64,000 bases of DNA from Ochotona curzoniae. Taxonomy: Eukaryota; Chordata; Mammalia; Lagomorpha; Ochotonidae. A program made the position numbers and the translations under genes. Shown in pieces: positions 1 through 10,600 of the stretch. The DNA is taken from the NCBI RefSeq assembly GCF_017591425.1, contig NW_024467121.1, positions 1,178,001 through 1,242,000 on the forward strand, read 5' to 3'. The notes beneath the pieces were generated by a model. It searched no databases. It was not told where the DNA came from and worked only from the letters and a program-made list of their open reading frames with translations. The first letter of the stretch is position 1. Each line of letters opens with the position of its first letter.

Positions 1-187
1 TGGATAGACGCTGAATGAAAATACATAGGGCTACATTTTACTGGAAGATAGATTTTCTGTTTGCTTTCTGTAGTGAACATGCTTGAGGTGGTATGTAAAT
101 AGAAGGCTATTAAGTTTAATATGAGAAATGAAGCTATTACCAATTTTTAGACATATAGGAAAAATGAAAAGTAAAAATCCACCATAC
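1..187. other. CDNF intron 2, right end
   Basis: AT-rich sequence downstream (in the minus sense) of CDNF exon 2. I see no recognisable element. Confidence 0.6.
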
Positions 188-315
188 CAGGCGGTTTTCT
201 TTTCCTTTAGCATCCATGCAAAAGCTGATCAATTCTTTTTCTATGATATCCAGCGAAAAGTGAACTCCTCTGGTTATCAGAGAGTTGTAGAATCGATTCA
301 AGAATTCCTTGCATA
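188..315 (-). CDS. CDNF: CDNF coding exon 2
   Basis: Residues 39-81, a 128-bp exon. The acceptor reads TTCTAG (plus-strand 316-321) and the donor GTATGG (187-182). It encodes VCKEFLNRFY and FSLDIIEKELISFC of the saposin-like fold. Confidence 0.94.
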
Positions 316-3300
316 CTAGAATGAACAAAGAAACATGTCTTTATAGATAACTGAATCATAATCACATACATGACCTACTTTCCAAATAAAGTAGTTATAA
401 TTCAAAGCATGTGGAAATGGACTCAAATTCCACTTAAGAATGATTTCAGGGCCAGGTGTAATGGCTTAATTGGCTAATCTTCCCCCTGCAAGCACCAGAT
501 CTCACGTGGGACTGGTTTGTGCCCTGGACACTCACTTCTGATCTAGCTCCCTGCTTGTGGTCTGGGAAAGTAGAAGAGAATGGCCCAAACTTTTGGGGGC
601 CTAAACTTTTGGGACCCTGCACCCACATGGAAGACCTGGAAGAAGCCCCTGCCTCTTGGTTTTAGATCGGCTCAGGTCTAGCCACTGTGGCCATTTGGGA
701 AATGAACCAGCAGATGGAAGATCTTTTTCTTTGTCTCTCCTTCTCTCTATAAATCTGTCTTTCCAATAAAAACAATTTTTTTAAAAAACAAAGAATAATT
801 TCAGACTTGTTGCTGCTGGTTTAGTACTGGGCTTAAATGCAGGGAAAAGCTAATATGAGTGTAACTAATCCATTTTGGAATGAAACTCCAACCAAAATGA
901 GAACTTTTCCATTAAAACTGGCTCAGCATAAAAAAAAAGCTTTCTACAGAATTTGATTTTGACACAGCTTTGTTTGAAGCACAGCCAGTAAGTACACTGA
1001 ATGAGCCCCCTTGGTGGCCAACACAAGTCTTTGTTTCTTGATCATGAGTCTAAGGTGAAGCCCCAATTTGAACAACTACATTTATTTTTTAAAAAAATTT
1101 ATTTATTTTTATTGCAAAGTTAGATATACAAAGAGGAGAGACAGAGAGATTCCGCTGATTCACTCCCCAAGTGAGGGCAATGGCTGGTGCTGTGCTGATC
1201 TGAAGCCAGGAGCCTCCTCCAAGTCTCCCACGCGGGTGCAGGGTCCCAAGGCTTTGGGCCGTCCTCGACTGCTTTCCCAGGCCACAAGCAGGGAGCTGGA
1301 TGGGAAGTGGAATTGCCGGAATTAGAACTGGTGCCCATATGGGATCCTGGCACATTCAAGGCAAGGACTTTAGCCACTAGGCCACTGTGCTAGGCCCTGA
1401 ACAACTATATTAAATCCAACGTCCACAGTCAGCAAATGAGATGGAGCTCATAACAAGCCCAGCCACTGATAAGCACCATAGTTAATATTCATCAGGTGCC
1501 TCTCCTAAGCATCTTATGTATTTTAACTCATTCAAATCTCACAGAAAAACCACCAGAGACATCTTTTCTATTTTCATCTTTGCAGATACAGTAGGTGAGA
1601 TTGGATGTGAGGTCACCTGCCTAGCCCAGTCAGTAGTGTAAAGGGCATCAAACCCCTGGTGGCCTACATGCCCACATGATTCTCCATCAGATAATTCTGC
1701 CATGGAAGGAGGCTACTTTTCCAAACAACAAGCAAGCTTCAAAGGAAGCCAAGCCAAGCCAAGCCAAGCCAAGAAAAAAATAGCTCTAAATATAGAAGAA
1801 AATTCTGGAGAAATGCAGCAAGCCTTTTATTCTCTCTGTTCCTCCTTTTGATGCCTTCCACTTCCTAAAACTAGGAAGGAGCTCTGTCCCTTGTACCCCA
1901 AGGCCAACTGTCTTTACCTGTCGGATAAAGTCCGGATCAATCAATTATTCTGACATGCAAAGTAGATATCTGAAGTAGTTTAAACTGTGCTCCTTTGATT
2001 AAAAGTCATTTATCTACTTAAACATTTATTGAGCATTCTGTCAAGCACAGAGAGCTAATACAGAATGAACTTGTGGAAGAAAGACATGGAATTCAGAAAA
2101 GAGGATCTGATTGTAGGAAGGAATGCTGAGAAAAGAAAATAGCAAATATGAGAAAATCCAAATAAACATAAACAAATAATAGCTAAAATTAAAGGGAAAT
2201 AAACATATGGTAGCTAAAGTTAAAGGGAAAAGTTAATAGAAGGTTTAGGAGATAAAGGTGGAAAAAAAATCCCTGGAAAGTAGAGGAAAAGAGCAAAATA
2301 GAAAGTGGTTATTAAAATTCAGGAAGTTAAAATATAAGCAATGTAAGTTCCAAAGAGATATATTAAGAAAGAAGTTATCTAAAATAGCAAGACCAGAAAT
2401 TGTCCCATCACAGGAGGATATGAGTATCTGATAGACCAAATAAGCAAGGACTTGAATACACTATAATTTTTTAAAGAATTCAATTCAATTCTCTTTCTCA
2501 CTAGGTCTTCTAACAACTTCTACAATCAAGAGTTCTGGCAAAAAGCAAACACAAAATCACCATTCCTCAATGGATTTGAATGAAAAACGGAAATTAATCA
2601 TATACAAATTCAAGAGAAGATACCAGAAAACACCCAAACTGTGTCTAAAAGGACACATGAATTTATGCTGGCTGCATTAAGCCACTGTCTTCTTAACCAA
2701 ATCAAACTTGAGATTATTTTTAATCTATCATTGAACCAGCTGAGTCTGTGGATTGGTGTATTTTATCAGACTGGGCAGATCCTTAGCTAGTATCTATTCA
2801 AACATGGCTTCTGCACTATTTTTGTTTTTCTCTTTTTATTTCAATTGACCTATGTTGGATTATCTCACTCTATTCTTCAAGTCTGTACACTCTCTTCTCC
2901 ACATTTTATTTGCTCTGTCCTGCATTACATATTACTCTTCTACCTTCTAGTTCTTTGATATTCAGATTGTGGTTCTTAAACCAGCAGCACTTGCATTACC
3001 TGGCCCAAGAGACATTTTTTAAAAAATTTTCTTATTTCCAGCAGAAATAGAAAAATCCAAGCTAGTCTCTTGTGTATGCAAACATGCTAAGCATATTGTA
3101 GATGGCTGATAATTCCAGTATCTAAAGTCTGCGTGTTTCTATATGTTGTCGTTTCTCTGGGTTCTTGCTCATGGTGCCTGGTTTCTTTCCATTCTGGTTT
3201 ATTTTGTATCATGTGATGCTCAAAGTTCTTGAAACTCATTTGTGATCATCTGAAACCTAAAATGAAGGCATCTCATTTTCAGAAAGGATTTGCTTTTGGT

Positions 3301-6300
3301 ATTCATCAGTGACTAGGAACGGCTAACCAGAGTCAATTATTAACTAAATCCACAGCTTTATTTGTTTTATACTCAATATGGATTTTGGTTGCAAATCCAT
3401 GTGAGAGACATTTCATAATTATGATCCCTGATTTTTTCCTGCCCTGATCAGAATGAAGGCAAGTTTCAATAAAGTTCTTGATGGATATAAATGGGTTTAT
3501 TGCTTCTTCAAACTTGCTCTAAGGAGATTCTAAAATAGAGAAGAATGTTCTAGTAGACAATGCTCCTCCTGTTGTCATGTAAAGCTAATCCTACATTCGA
3601 TCTTTCTTCTTCACACCAACAGTTACCTTTACACTAGCAAATTCCTCAAGGGAAAATGACTTAGAGTCAGTTTCCCTATCAGGATTGTGGCATTTCTTTT
3701 CACTTTCTTCTAGTGAAACCTTTCATCATGTCAATTCATGTTTTAATGAATTTTTTTTTTCTGTATTTTCTTCTGCATTTATAGTACTTATTGCCCAGAG
3801 GAATGGAGTAACGTGACTCATCAAATTCCTAAAACCAGGTAGAGTGAAGGTCAGACACATTTCTTCATGCGCTCCTAAAACTTAGACCACAATCTTCTGC
3901 TTTTTCCAGAGCATTAACAGGGAGTCAGATTGAAAATGGAGCAGCTGGGATCAAATGAGTGTTCCAACGTGATGCTGATGTTGTAGGCAGCAGCTTAACA
4001 TGCAGTACCACGAAGCTACCAGGCCACAGGAAGATAGAATGGAAAGGTGCATGCTTTTGGCACAAAGATATTTGAAAAATCATGCACACCTTTCTCATAA
4101 TATGCAGGTTCCATAAACTGTTCAAGTATCCTCATATAAAATACCTAAGAGAGGATCACTTGGTTGTTAAGGCTGGAACTCTAGAAAGGAAGCAGGCTGA
4201 ATATAAAGGTTTGGTATTTACTAGGCTGTAAGTAGATGGATTTTAATTACACATAAGAGTATGTAGATGGAGGACAGAGAAGGGCAGGGGGCAGACCCTG
4301 GAAAAGGCTAATACTTAAGGCATGGCCAGAGGATTTTACATGTATATTTATACACACACAAAAATTATATGTAACATTGTATAGTTTATATTTCTCTTAT
4401 GTATTTATATTTATACGTTTATATATGCATTTTATATATATGAATATACTTTGTACAAATTGCTCAGGGATGATAAGCAAAGAGGCCGGGAGGAAAGTAG
4501 TATTATGGTCACCAATGGAAGAAAGCTTCTGAAAGGAAAGGAGTCAGTTGTGTCACATGCCACCGAAAAACTCATTCCTTGGCCTTTCAGAATGAAAACA
4601 ACCTCATTATAAATTGCCTTAAAAAAAAAAGACAGCAAAAAGAGGGGTTTCCGGCATGTATTTATTGTGAAAATAACATTATACAACTATAGTCATTCAT
4701 GTTGTAGTTTTCTGCTGATGAAAAATACTGTCATAAGTAAAAGTATACATAAAAATAAGAGGGTCATACATGGCCACATAATACAGTCCTTGTAAAGAGA
4801 TGAGAAAATAGTTATAAGCTTTATATTACGTTACACAAGGCTTACAACCTTAAATATTCATGGGTTCTAAGCAAGAAAAAAGAGAAAGAAAAGCAAATGA
4901 ATCCAGGGGGAAAAAAATCTGGAGACCAGAGGTGACATCAGGGCTTATGACTACCAGTATAACCTTACTTTAGAGTTCATTTTTGGTTACAGGTAACAGA
5001 CGCCCTTTCTAAAACAGGCAGACATACATGGCTCTATGGGCCAGTCTTGCTAAGTTTTCCGGTTTTCAAGAAAAGCTACAAATGTAATTTTTTTAAACAT
5101 GAAATATTTCAAGTTTACTAATAGCTGATTACATTTTTTCTGAAGTACTTTGTCTATTTAACAAAATACATCTGTAAGACCAAGGTCACTCATGCACCAT
5201 TTTTACCTCTGTTGTAAATTCCTATGATACAGCATTTCATTCTTATACATTGAGAAGGAACTGAGTAATGAAAAGGCTTGCAAGCAGTAACAGAGGCTGT
5301 CCTAGAATCTAGTTCTTCCTGTTCCAAATTATTTCCTTCCTCTGTGATTACACAGCCTCTTTACTCACCAAAGGAAATATATACACAGGTTAGTCTGACA
5401 TATACATAATCAGGACATGCTGTAATAAATTTAGGAAAGATACTGTAAGCGTCACACTTAATTAGTCCACATTTATTGTAGCTCCTGAAATGCTTTAAGT
5501 AGAAGTTTCAGAAAATAAATTACTGACAGCCTGTCTATCCCTTAACAAATGCTGCCTTAAATGTAAAGGACACAATTCTGTCTTTGAACAAAATTGTAAG
5601 TTAGTAGTGAAACAAGTATCTTTAAATCAAGGCTAAAAAACAACACCATGAACAGATTCAATTTCAGGAGAAGTTTCTTGTGGAGATCACAGGAAAACCT
5701 GACCCAAGTGTTGGCTCCTTGACGCAGAAGCTAAGATGCCAGTTGGGATGGAAGACAAGTCACAGACAAATTTACCTGCTAGCTTTGTTCCTGCCATAGT
5801 GCCCCATGGGAGGCACTGAGGTAGTCCATGCCAGCCATGGGAGACCAGCTTTGAGTTCCAGGTTCCTGATCCAGTCACCACTTTCCATTGCAGGCATTTG
5901 GAGGAGCCCGCAGATGTGAGACACAAACACATAAACAGACAGAAGATCTGGGCTGCAACTATCAAGGTTTGATCACCTCACACTCAATCCTTCCACATAA
6001 TTTCTAAGTCCACAATTCCGTTATTGCGCATAGATTGTCCAGTTCAGGGTGTACATACTTAAACAAATTATTTCAATGCAACAATGGTGATGGTAGCCCA
6101 AGAGGAAGATGCTAAGAGAGCTAGTTACCTTTTTTGCTCTCCTTAACAGAGTTGCAAGAACCAGGCACAGTGGCCAGAGCCAGTGGGCTTGATGGGACTT
6201 AGACCATTGTGACCACAAGTCCGGAGCAGAGCCCCTGTGAACTGAAAGAAATCAATTTTTAACTCCTCTGGGAAGGAATTCCCTTTGAAAGTCACTTTAA

Positions 6301-7141
6301 TCTGCACAGCCCTAGTAATAAAAGTTAGCTATTTTCATTTATTTGAAAGGCAGAACCAGAGTCACGTTGACAGAATCCATCTACTGGATCATTCCACAAA
6401 TGCCTTGAACTGCCAGGACTGGGAGCCAGGAATTCAGTCCTCCTCTCCCCCATGACAGTGACCTAACAGTAACAGAACCATCACCTGCTGCCTCCCAGGG
6501 TGTGCACTGGCAGGTGGCTGCAATCAGAAGTATAGCAGTGACTTAAACCCAGCCATTCCTGTATCAACTCCTATAAGTGATATGGCAGTCCCAAGCAGTG
6601 GTTTACCCACTGAGCCAAGTGCCCACTGAAACTCAGGTCGTGCTTTTTGCGAGGGAGGCACAAAATACACTTAATTTGTCTTCGGTACGAGGAGGGCAAG
6701 CCTACCTATCTATTTGGCTTCAGGGTCACAGGAATCTAGCAGTGTTTGTACAAAATGTAACCCTAATCCAACCGCAACCGCTTTTATTGCAGTAATTTAA
6801 TATTCACAGCAAAACCAGGACGTGGCCTCCAAGTGTCACGAGACCCGTTTCGAGCTTTCGCTTGCGTAAAGGTGATCTAGAATTAGGGACAGGGCCTGCG
6901 TTTCCTAGGTGAAATGACATTTATGGCCGGTAACAGGGAGAAGCCAAAGCCAAAACAGCCGCGGCGCGGCGCGGCGCGGTGCGGTGCGGTGCCGGGCGCC
7001 ATGCTAGCAGGTCACACGCCGCTCACCTTCACAGTCGGCTCCCGGCCGGCCCCCGGCTTCCTGGCCCCAGGCCAGCCCCGTGTTCGAGACCCAGAGCCCG
7101 GCGCACAAGGCCAGGACGGCACCGAGGCTCGCGCACCACAT
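188..7141 (-). CDS. CDNF: CDNF, cerebral dopamine neurotrophic factor (partial: exons 1-2)
   Basis: CDNF is a secreted/ER-resident MANF-family protein that protects dopaminergic neurons and acts in the unfolded protein response. The minus strand shows exon 1 at 7141-7027 (38 codons plus one base) and exon 2 at 315-188 (43 codons including the split one). Exon 1 begins MWCASLGAVLALCAG, a hydrophobic signal peptide of about 25 residues, and ends GADCE before a GTGAGC donor. Exon 2 reads VCKEFLNRFYNSL through KGKENRL, the start of the saposin-like N-terminal domain, with an AG acceptor and a GTATGG donor. Joining the exons restores the family's CEVCKEF motif, so the phase-1 junction is right. 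The remaining exons, including the C-terminal SAP-like domain, lie left of position 1. CDNF diverges from HSPA14 as in human 10p13. No break is seen. Confidence 0.95.
450..790 (+). mobile_element. CSINE, full-length, with TSD
   Basis: It runs from GGCCAGGTGTAATGGCTTAA to a CCAATAAAAACAATTTTTTT tail. It is flanked by AAGAATGATTTCAG (436-449) and AAGAATAATTTCAG (791-804), a 14-bp target-site duplication with one mismatch. Confidence 0.9.
1081..1397 (-). mobile_element. CSINE, full-length, young, with TSD
   Basis: Antisense copy with low divergence (GGGTGCAGGGTCCCAAGGC, CACAAGCAGGGAGCTGGA). The target-site duplication is TGAACAACTACA (1069-1080) / TGAACAACTATA (1398-1409). Confidence 0.9.
1478..1680 (-). 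mobile_element. MIR relic
   Basis: Antisense MIR-type sequence: a decayed 'TTTTAACTCATTCAAATCTCAC', then 'TTTGCAGATACAGTAGGTGAGATTGG' and 'GGTCACCTGCCTAGCCCAG'. The family is called from the order of these landmarks. Confidence 0.6.
1746..1773. repeat. (AAGCC)n microsatellite
   Basis: Five perfect AAGCC units followed by AAG and a short A run. Confidence 0.95.
3908..4025 (-). mobile_element. Old CSINE fragment
   Basis: Only the tRNA-like half is visible: GGGAGTCAGATTGAAAATGG, AGCAGCTGGGATCAAA and CAGCAGCTTAACATGCAGTACC. Confidence 0.6.
5235..5365 (-). mobile_element. Probable MIR relic
   Basis: Degenerate antisense MIR-like order (AAGGAACTGAGTAATGAAAAGG, GCAAGCAGTAACAGAGGCTG). Weak match. 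Confidence 0.35.
6325..6633 (-). mobile_element. Old CSINE
   Basis: Antisense, heavily diverged, full-length. It begins with ATTTATTTGAAAGGCAGA and ends with the tRNA-like head CAGTGGTTTACCCACTGAGCC. Confidence 0.75.
6960..6992. repeat. GCGGC/GCGGT pentamer repeat
   Basis: About six tandem pentamers, GCGGC grading into GCGGT. It lies 35 bp from the CDNF exon 1 donor, inside the CpG island. Confidence 0.9.
7027..7141 (-). CDS. CDNF: CDNF coding exon 1
   Basis: Residues 1-38: the signal peptide and the start of the mature protein (GQEAGGRPGADCE). The ATG is read at 7141 on the minus strand and the donor is at 7026-7021. It ends in phase 1. Confidence 0.95.
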
Positions 7142-7573
7142 GCTGAGCCAGCACTTGCCATGCACTACCGAACCCGCACACGAAGTAAAGCGGCCACAGG
7201 CGAGGGCCGAGCCGGCAGTCGGAGGAACCCGCGCCGAGTCGCAGCAACAAATGACGTAACACAAACTGGAGTTTCAATTGGCTCTCAACAAAGCGTGCCG
7301 GGAACGGGGCGGGACGAAGGAACCTGTGCCTGGGACCTCCGCAGCTGGCGCATGCGCCGTGTCGTTCCAGGCCGAGAGCGGACAGCTACACTAAGGCCAT
7401 TCGCCTGCTGCTGCTGAGGAAAGACTGGATTGGTGGCGGGAAGGAGGCCGCGGCGAACTAGACGCAGTGGGCGGGCGGGAACGTGAAGTCTCCGCGGTGC
7501 CTGATGGGGCAGTTGGGTGGCTGGTAGCGGCCGAGGGGCGCCTTGTACTTGCCGTCCCTCTCCTGGATGCCTC
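7142..7573. promoter_or_regulatory. Bidirectional CDNF-HSPA14 promoter
   Basis: The two start codons are 432 bp apart and diverge. Visible motifs are a CRE-like TGACGTAA at 7252-7259, inverted CCAAT boxes (ATTGG) near 7277 and 7429, a GC box GGGGCGGGAC near 7307, and a perfect NRF1-type palindrome GCGCATGCGC at 7348-7357. There is no TATA box. The arrangement suggests a shared housekeeping promoter; transcription starts cannot be placed from sequence alone. Confidence 0.8.
7348..7357. promoter_or_regulatory. NRF1-type site
   Basis: The perfect palindrome GCGCATGCGC, the textbook NRF1 motif, lies midway between the two genes. Confidence 0.75.
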
Positions 7574-7630
7574 ATGGCGGCCATCGGAGTTCACCTGGGC
7601 TGTACGTCAGCCTGTGTGGCGGTCTATAAG
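7574..7630 (+). CDS. HSPA14: HSPA14 exon 1 (coding)
   Basis: Residues 1-19, [19 protein letters not shown], followed by a GTGAGG donor. The ATG sits in CTCATGGCGGCC, a YY1-like context. Confidence 0.97.
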
Positions 7631-10600
7631 GTGAGGGACTCGGGGCTCTGGGCTACGGGAGTCGTGCTGGTCTCGGGTTCTCTGGGTTGCGGGGTCACCT
7701 ACAGGTATGGGTTAACGGTGGCATGTTGCCGACCTACGGTTGTGGTGTGGATTGGTCAGGCTGGCAGACTTTGGGAGGTGAAGGGCCACTCGAGCCGGAC
7801 AGACCTCGTCTCTCGCCGCTTCTGTGCAGAGCAGACTCGTGATGATGCCTGGCACGTGGAGTTCGGAAGGAAATCGGGGTGGCGGGACGCTGGGAGGTTC
7901 CCCCGGATTCAGGGTCCCAGGGATGCCCGGAGGTGTCTCGGTGACGTCACAGCCTCAGGATTCCCGGGGGTGGACATCCCTGTGTGGCGTGAGAGCATCA
8001 GGACGCGCTGAGCTACACCGGAAGGTCTGGGGCCACGAGGGGTGGGGTGGACGCGATCTGAAACTGGAGCTGCAAGCGTGCCTTCCTGGGAAGCGAGTGG
8101 ATCGTCCCGAGCGCTGCAGAGTCCTTTCTGGAAGGGAGAACTGGCCAGGGAGTAGTAGCCTTCCTCTCCTCAGTGGCAGATGGACGGAACAGCAGTAAAG
8201 CACACCCAATTAGGTGTCAAGTAATTGGTAAGGACAGACTCCCTGGAACTGGAAGGGCTTCAATTGTAGGAAAGAGCCCGTGTGGTTTGGGGTGTTGGTG
8301 GGGAAAGAGAATCCTAAAAAGTATAATCACACTTGCTATCGCGTGAGGAAGAATGGTTGTGTTTATCTAGTTGATGACCATGCCTTGACAGACCAAAAAC
8401 CTGACAGGGTTAAAGTCTGGGAAGTGAAATCTGCTACTAGTTTCAGGTGTTGATGTAGCCGTTGTTTCCGTGTAGATGGCAAAATAACACTGATCCACAT
8501 TCGTCTGAATGTGTCTGAGGAAAGTGTATTTCAGGAGAATTCCTGTCCTGTGTTTTTTCTAGGATGGCCGGGCCGACGTGGTTGCGAATGATGCAGGTGA
8601 CAGAGTTACCCCAGCTGTAGTTGCTTATTCAGACAATGAAGAGGTACTGTTGCCCTCATTTTTCTACTTGGAGGGAAAAAAAAAACTCTTTAAACTGCAT
8701 GCCTTGTAATATATTGCTCTTTTTCAGGTTGTTGGACTGGCAGCCAAACAAAATAGAATAAGAAATATTTCAAATACTGTAATAAAAGTGAAGCAGCTCC
8801 TTGGCAGAAGGTATGGAATAAAATGGTTTCTTGAAATCTGGTAATACAAATGTATTGACAATCGCTTCTTGGCCTTTTGGCTAAGATCAAGTGTAGTACA
8901 AATGTATTGACAAATTCTGGCATAACATGAAATGGAAGCACCAGTGCTACGGTTTGTTTTTCATTGTTTTTTAATAACTGAGTTATTTTGGGAGAGTAGA
9001 TTTCTTTCCTTTCCTTTGTTTTTGAATATGGGTGTTGGAGCTTCTCTGAAATGTATTCACTCTGATGTGTGTTTCTTACTGAAAGGTCTGTTAGCATTGA
9101 TGAATGCCAGCGTGCATTCAGTTTTGATCATTTGTATTATCCAGAGCTAGTAATCTGGATTTTCCATAATTTTATAAATGTAGCAATTTGAAGACTTCTT
9201 GGCAGGGTGATTGAATTTTTCAAAATCTGTCATACTTGGTCATAATTTATGTCCATGATTCTTCTTCAGGGCCTTTTGTGACACTTCTGGGAACCACCTT
9301 TTCCAGCTGGTTTACAAATTTAATCATTAGAGAAAAATCTTAATTCATGTCTTTATAAGAATCAGGTTAATTAGCTGCTGTAATTTTAATTAGAAGAGTA
9401 GAGAAGCTTGCTTCCTCAGACTTCTGTCTCCTCAAATTATAGATTACTATACTAATTAAAGTTTTTGTTAGCACAGTAATACTTGGTGGAATGTTTTTAA
9501 TCATCTCAACATCCATGTAACATTGGTAGGGCAGATACTGCCTCTAGTTATAGATGAGAAAATCAAGGCATAAAGAAGTTGTGGCATTTCTAACATAGTT
9601 AATAAACTAGACAAGACAGTTCAGGTCTCCTAACACCTAGGTCTGGATTCTTTCCTTTCTGCTTTATTTATTGAGAACTTAAATAGAAATTTCCTTGTGT
9701 TGATTTTAGGATCTTGAGATTATAGATTAAAATTTTCTTTTAATGTATGGAAATTTTTAGTTGTCTCTAACCTGTGTATAGTTAAATCAAACGATCGCAA
9801 TTTTTCTTCCTTAGGATATCTATGTATTAAACCAAAGCCTGTAGTATGGTGAGAATTCAGATTTTTGTGATGCTGAATGTATTCTCATATCCTTTTACTT
9901 GACATAACTGGTCCTGAGTACATTAAAGTGAAGATAGTTGGTTTCAAATATTTTCAATTCATAAGCTGTGGGTTGGGTGTGGAGCACATAAATTTGTGAA
10001 TCTTGGAGCCAGAATCAGGAGTAACCAACAGTATTTGTTAAGAAAACTTTAGTTTGAGATCATTGTAGCTTCACATGCTGTAATGAATAGTACAGAGACA
10101 ACTGGTGTATTGCTGGACTTGGCGCTTTCCTCAAATGGTGACATTTACAAAACTATAGTACAGTATCACAGCCAGGAAACTGGCTGCAGGCAAGGGAGCA
10201 GACAAGTCGGTAGACCTATCATTGCAGTAGCCAGCGATGCGTTTTTGTTTTATGTTGTTTGGGGACAGATGGTTAAGTTATGGTGTGTAACTTTTGCTGT
10301 ATTATGCAAAACGCTTTGTATTAGCAGAACTACTTAAGCTCACTTTTCGGCCCTTAAAGTTTCTGTTTAGCAGAGTTACTTTCGAGGTGCTAACATGCAG
10401 CCACAGCAAGTCCTTCAGCAAAGATTCCTGCAGGCTGAACACCTTCCATGCATTCTGTGATCCCATTGTCCTGCCAGTACCTCTACAGAAATAGCTGCCT
10501 TGTGGCCTGATGTGTTTTCCTCCTTGATCCAGCTACTCATCAGTGCTGATGTTTACAGTCGCATTTGGCCATTTGTGGAAGAACTAGTCCTTTTGTAATG

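Larger units (their letters stand above)
316..7026. other. CDNF intron 1 (6.7 kb)
   Basis: No further exon is recognisable. It contains CSINEs at 450-790, 1081-1397, 3908-4025 and 6325-6633, MIR-like relics near 1478-1680 and 5235-5365, a small AAGCC pentamer repeat and a GC-rich pentamer repeat beside exon 1. The rest is AT-rich single-copy sequence. Confidence 0.8.
6830..8180. promoter_or_regulatory. CpG island of CDNF/HSPA14
   Basis: A GC- and CpG-rich block in otherwise AT-rich DNA, covering CDNF exon 1, the 432-bp gap and HSPA14 exon 1 with part of its intron 1. The boundaries are by eye. Open frames inside it (for example 6914-7417 and 7517-8011) are products of base composition. Confidence 0.85.

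Noticed and set aside
5687..5965. 92-codon minus frame in CDNF intron 1 that looks like it has a signal peptide
   Set aside because: No splice phase fits CDNF, no family match, and the sequence partly resembles an old CSINE half.
6914..7417. 167-codon plus-strand open frame over CDNF exon 1
   Set aside because: GC-rich island lacking stops by composition; it is the antisense of the real CDNF exon and resembles no family.
7517..8198. Long frames running through HSPA14 exon 1 and intron 1
   Set aside because: They ignore a clean GTGAGG donor and use other frames than HSPA14.
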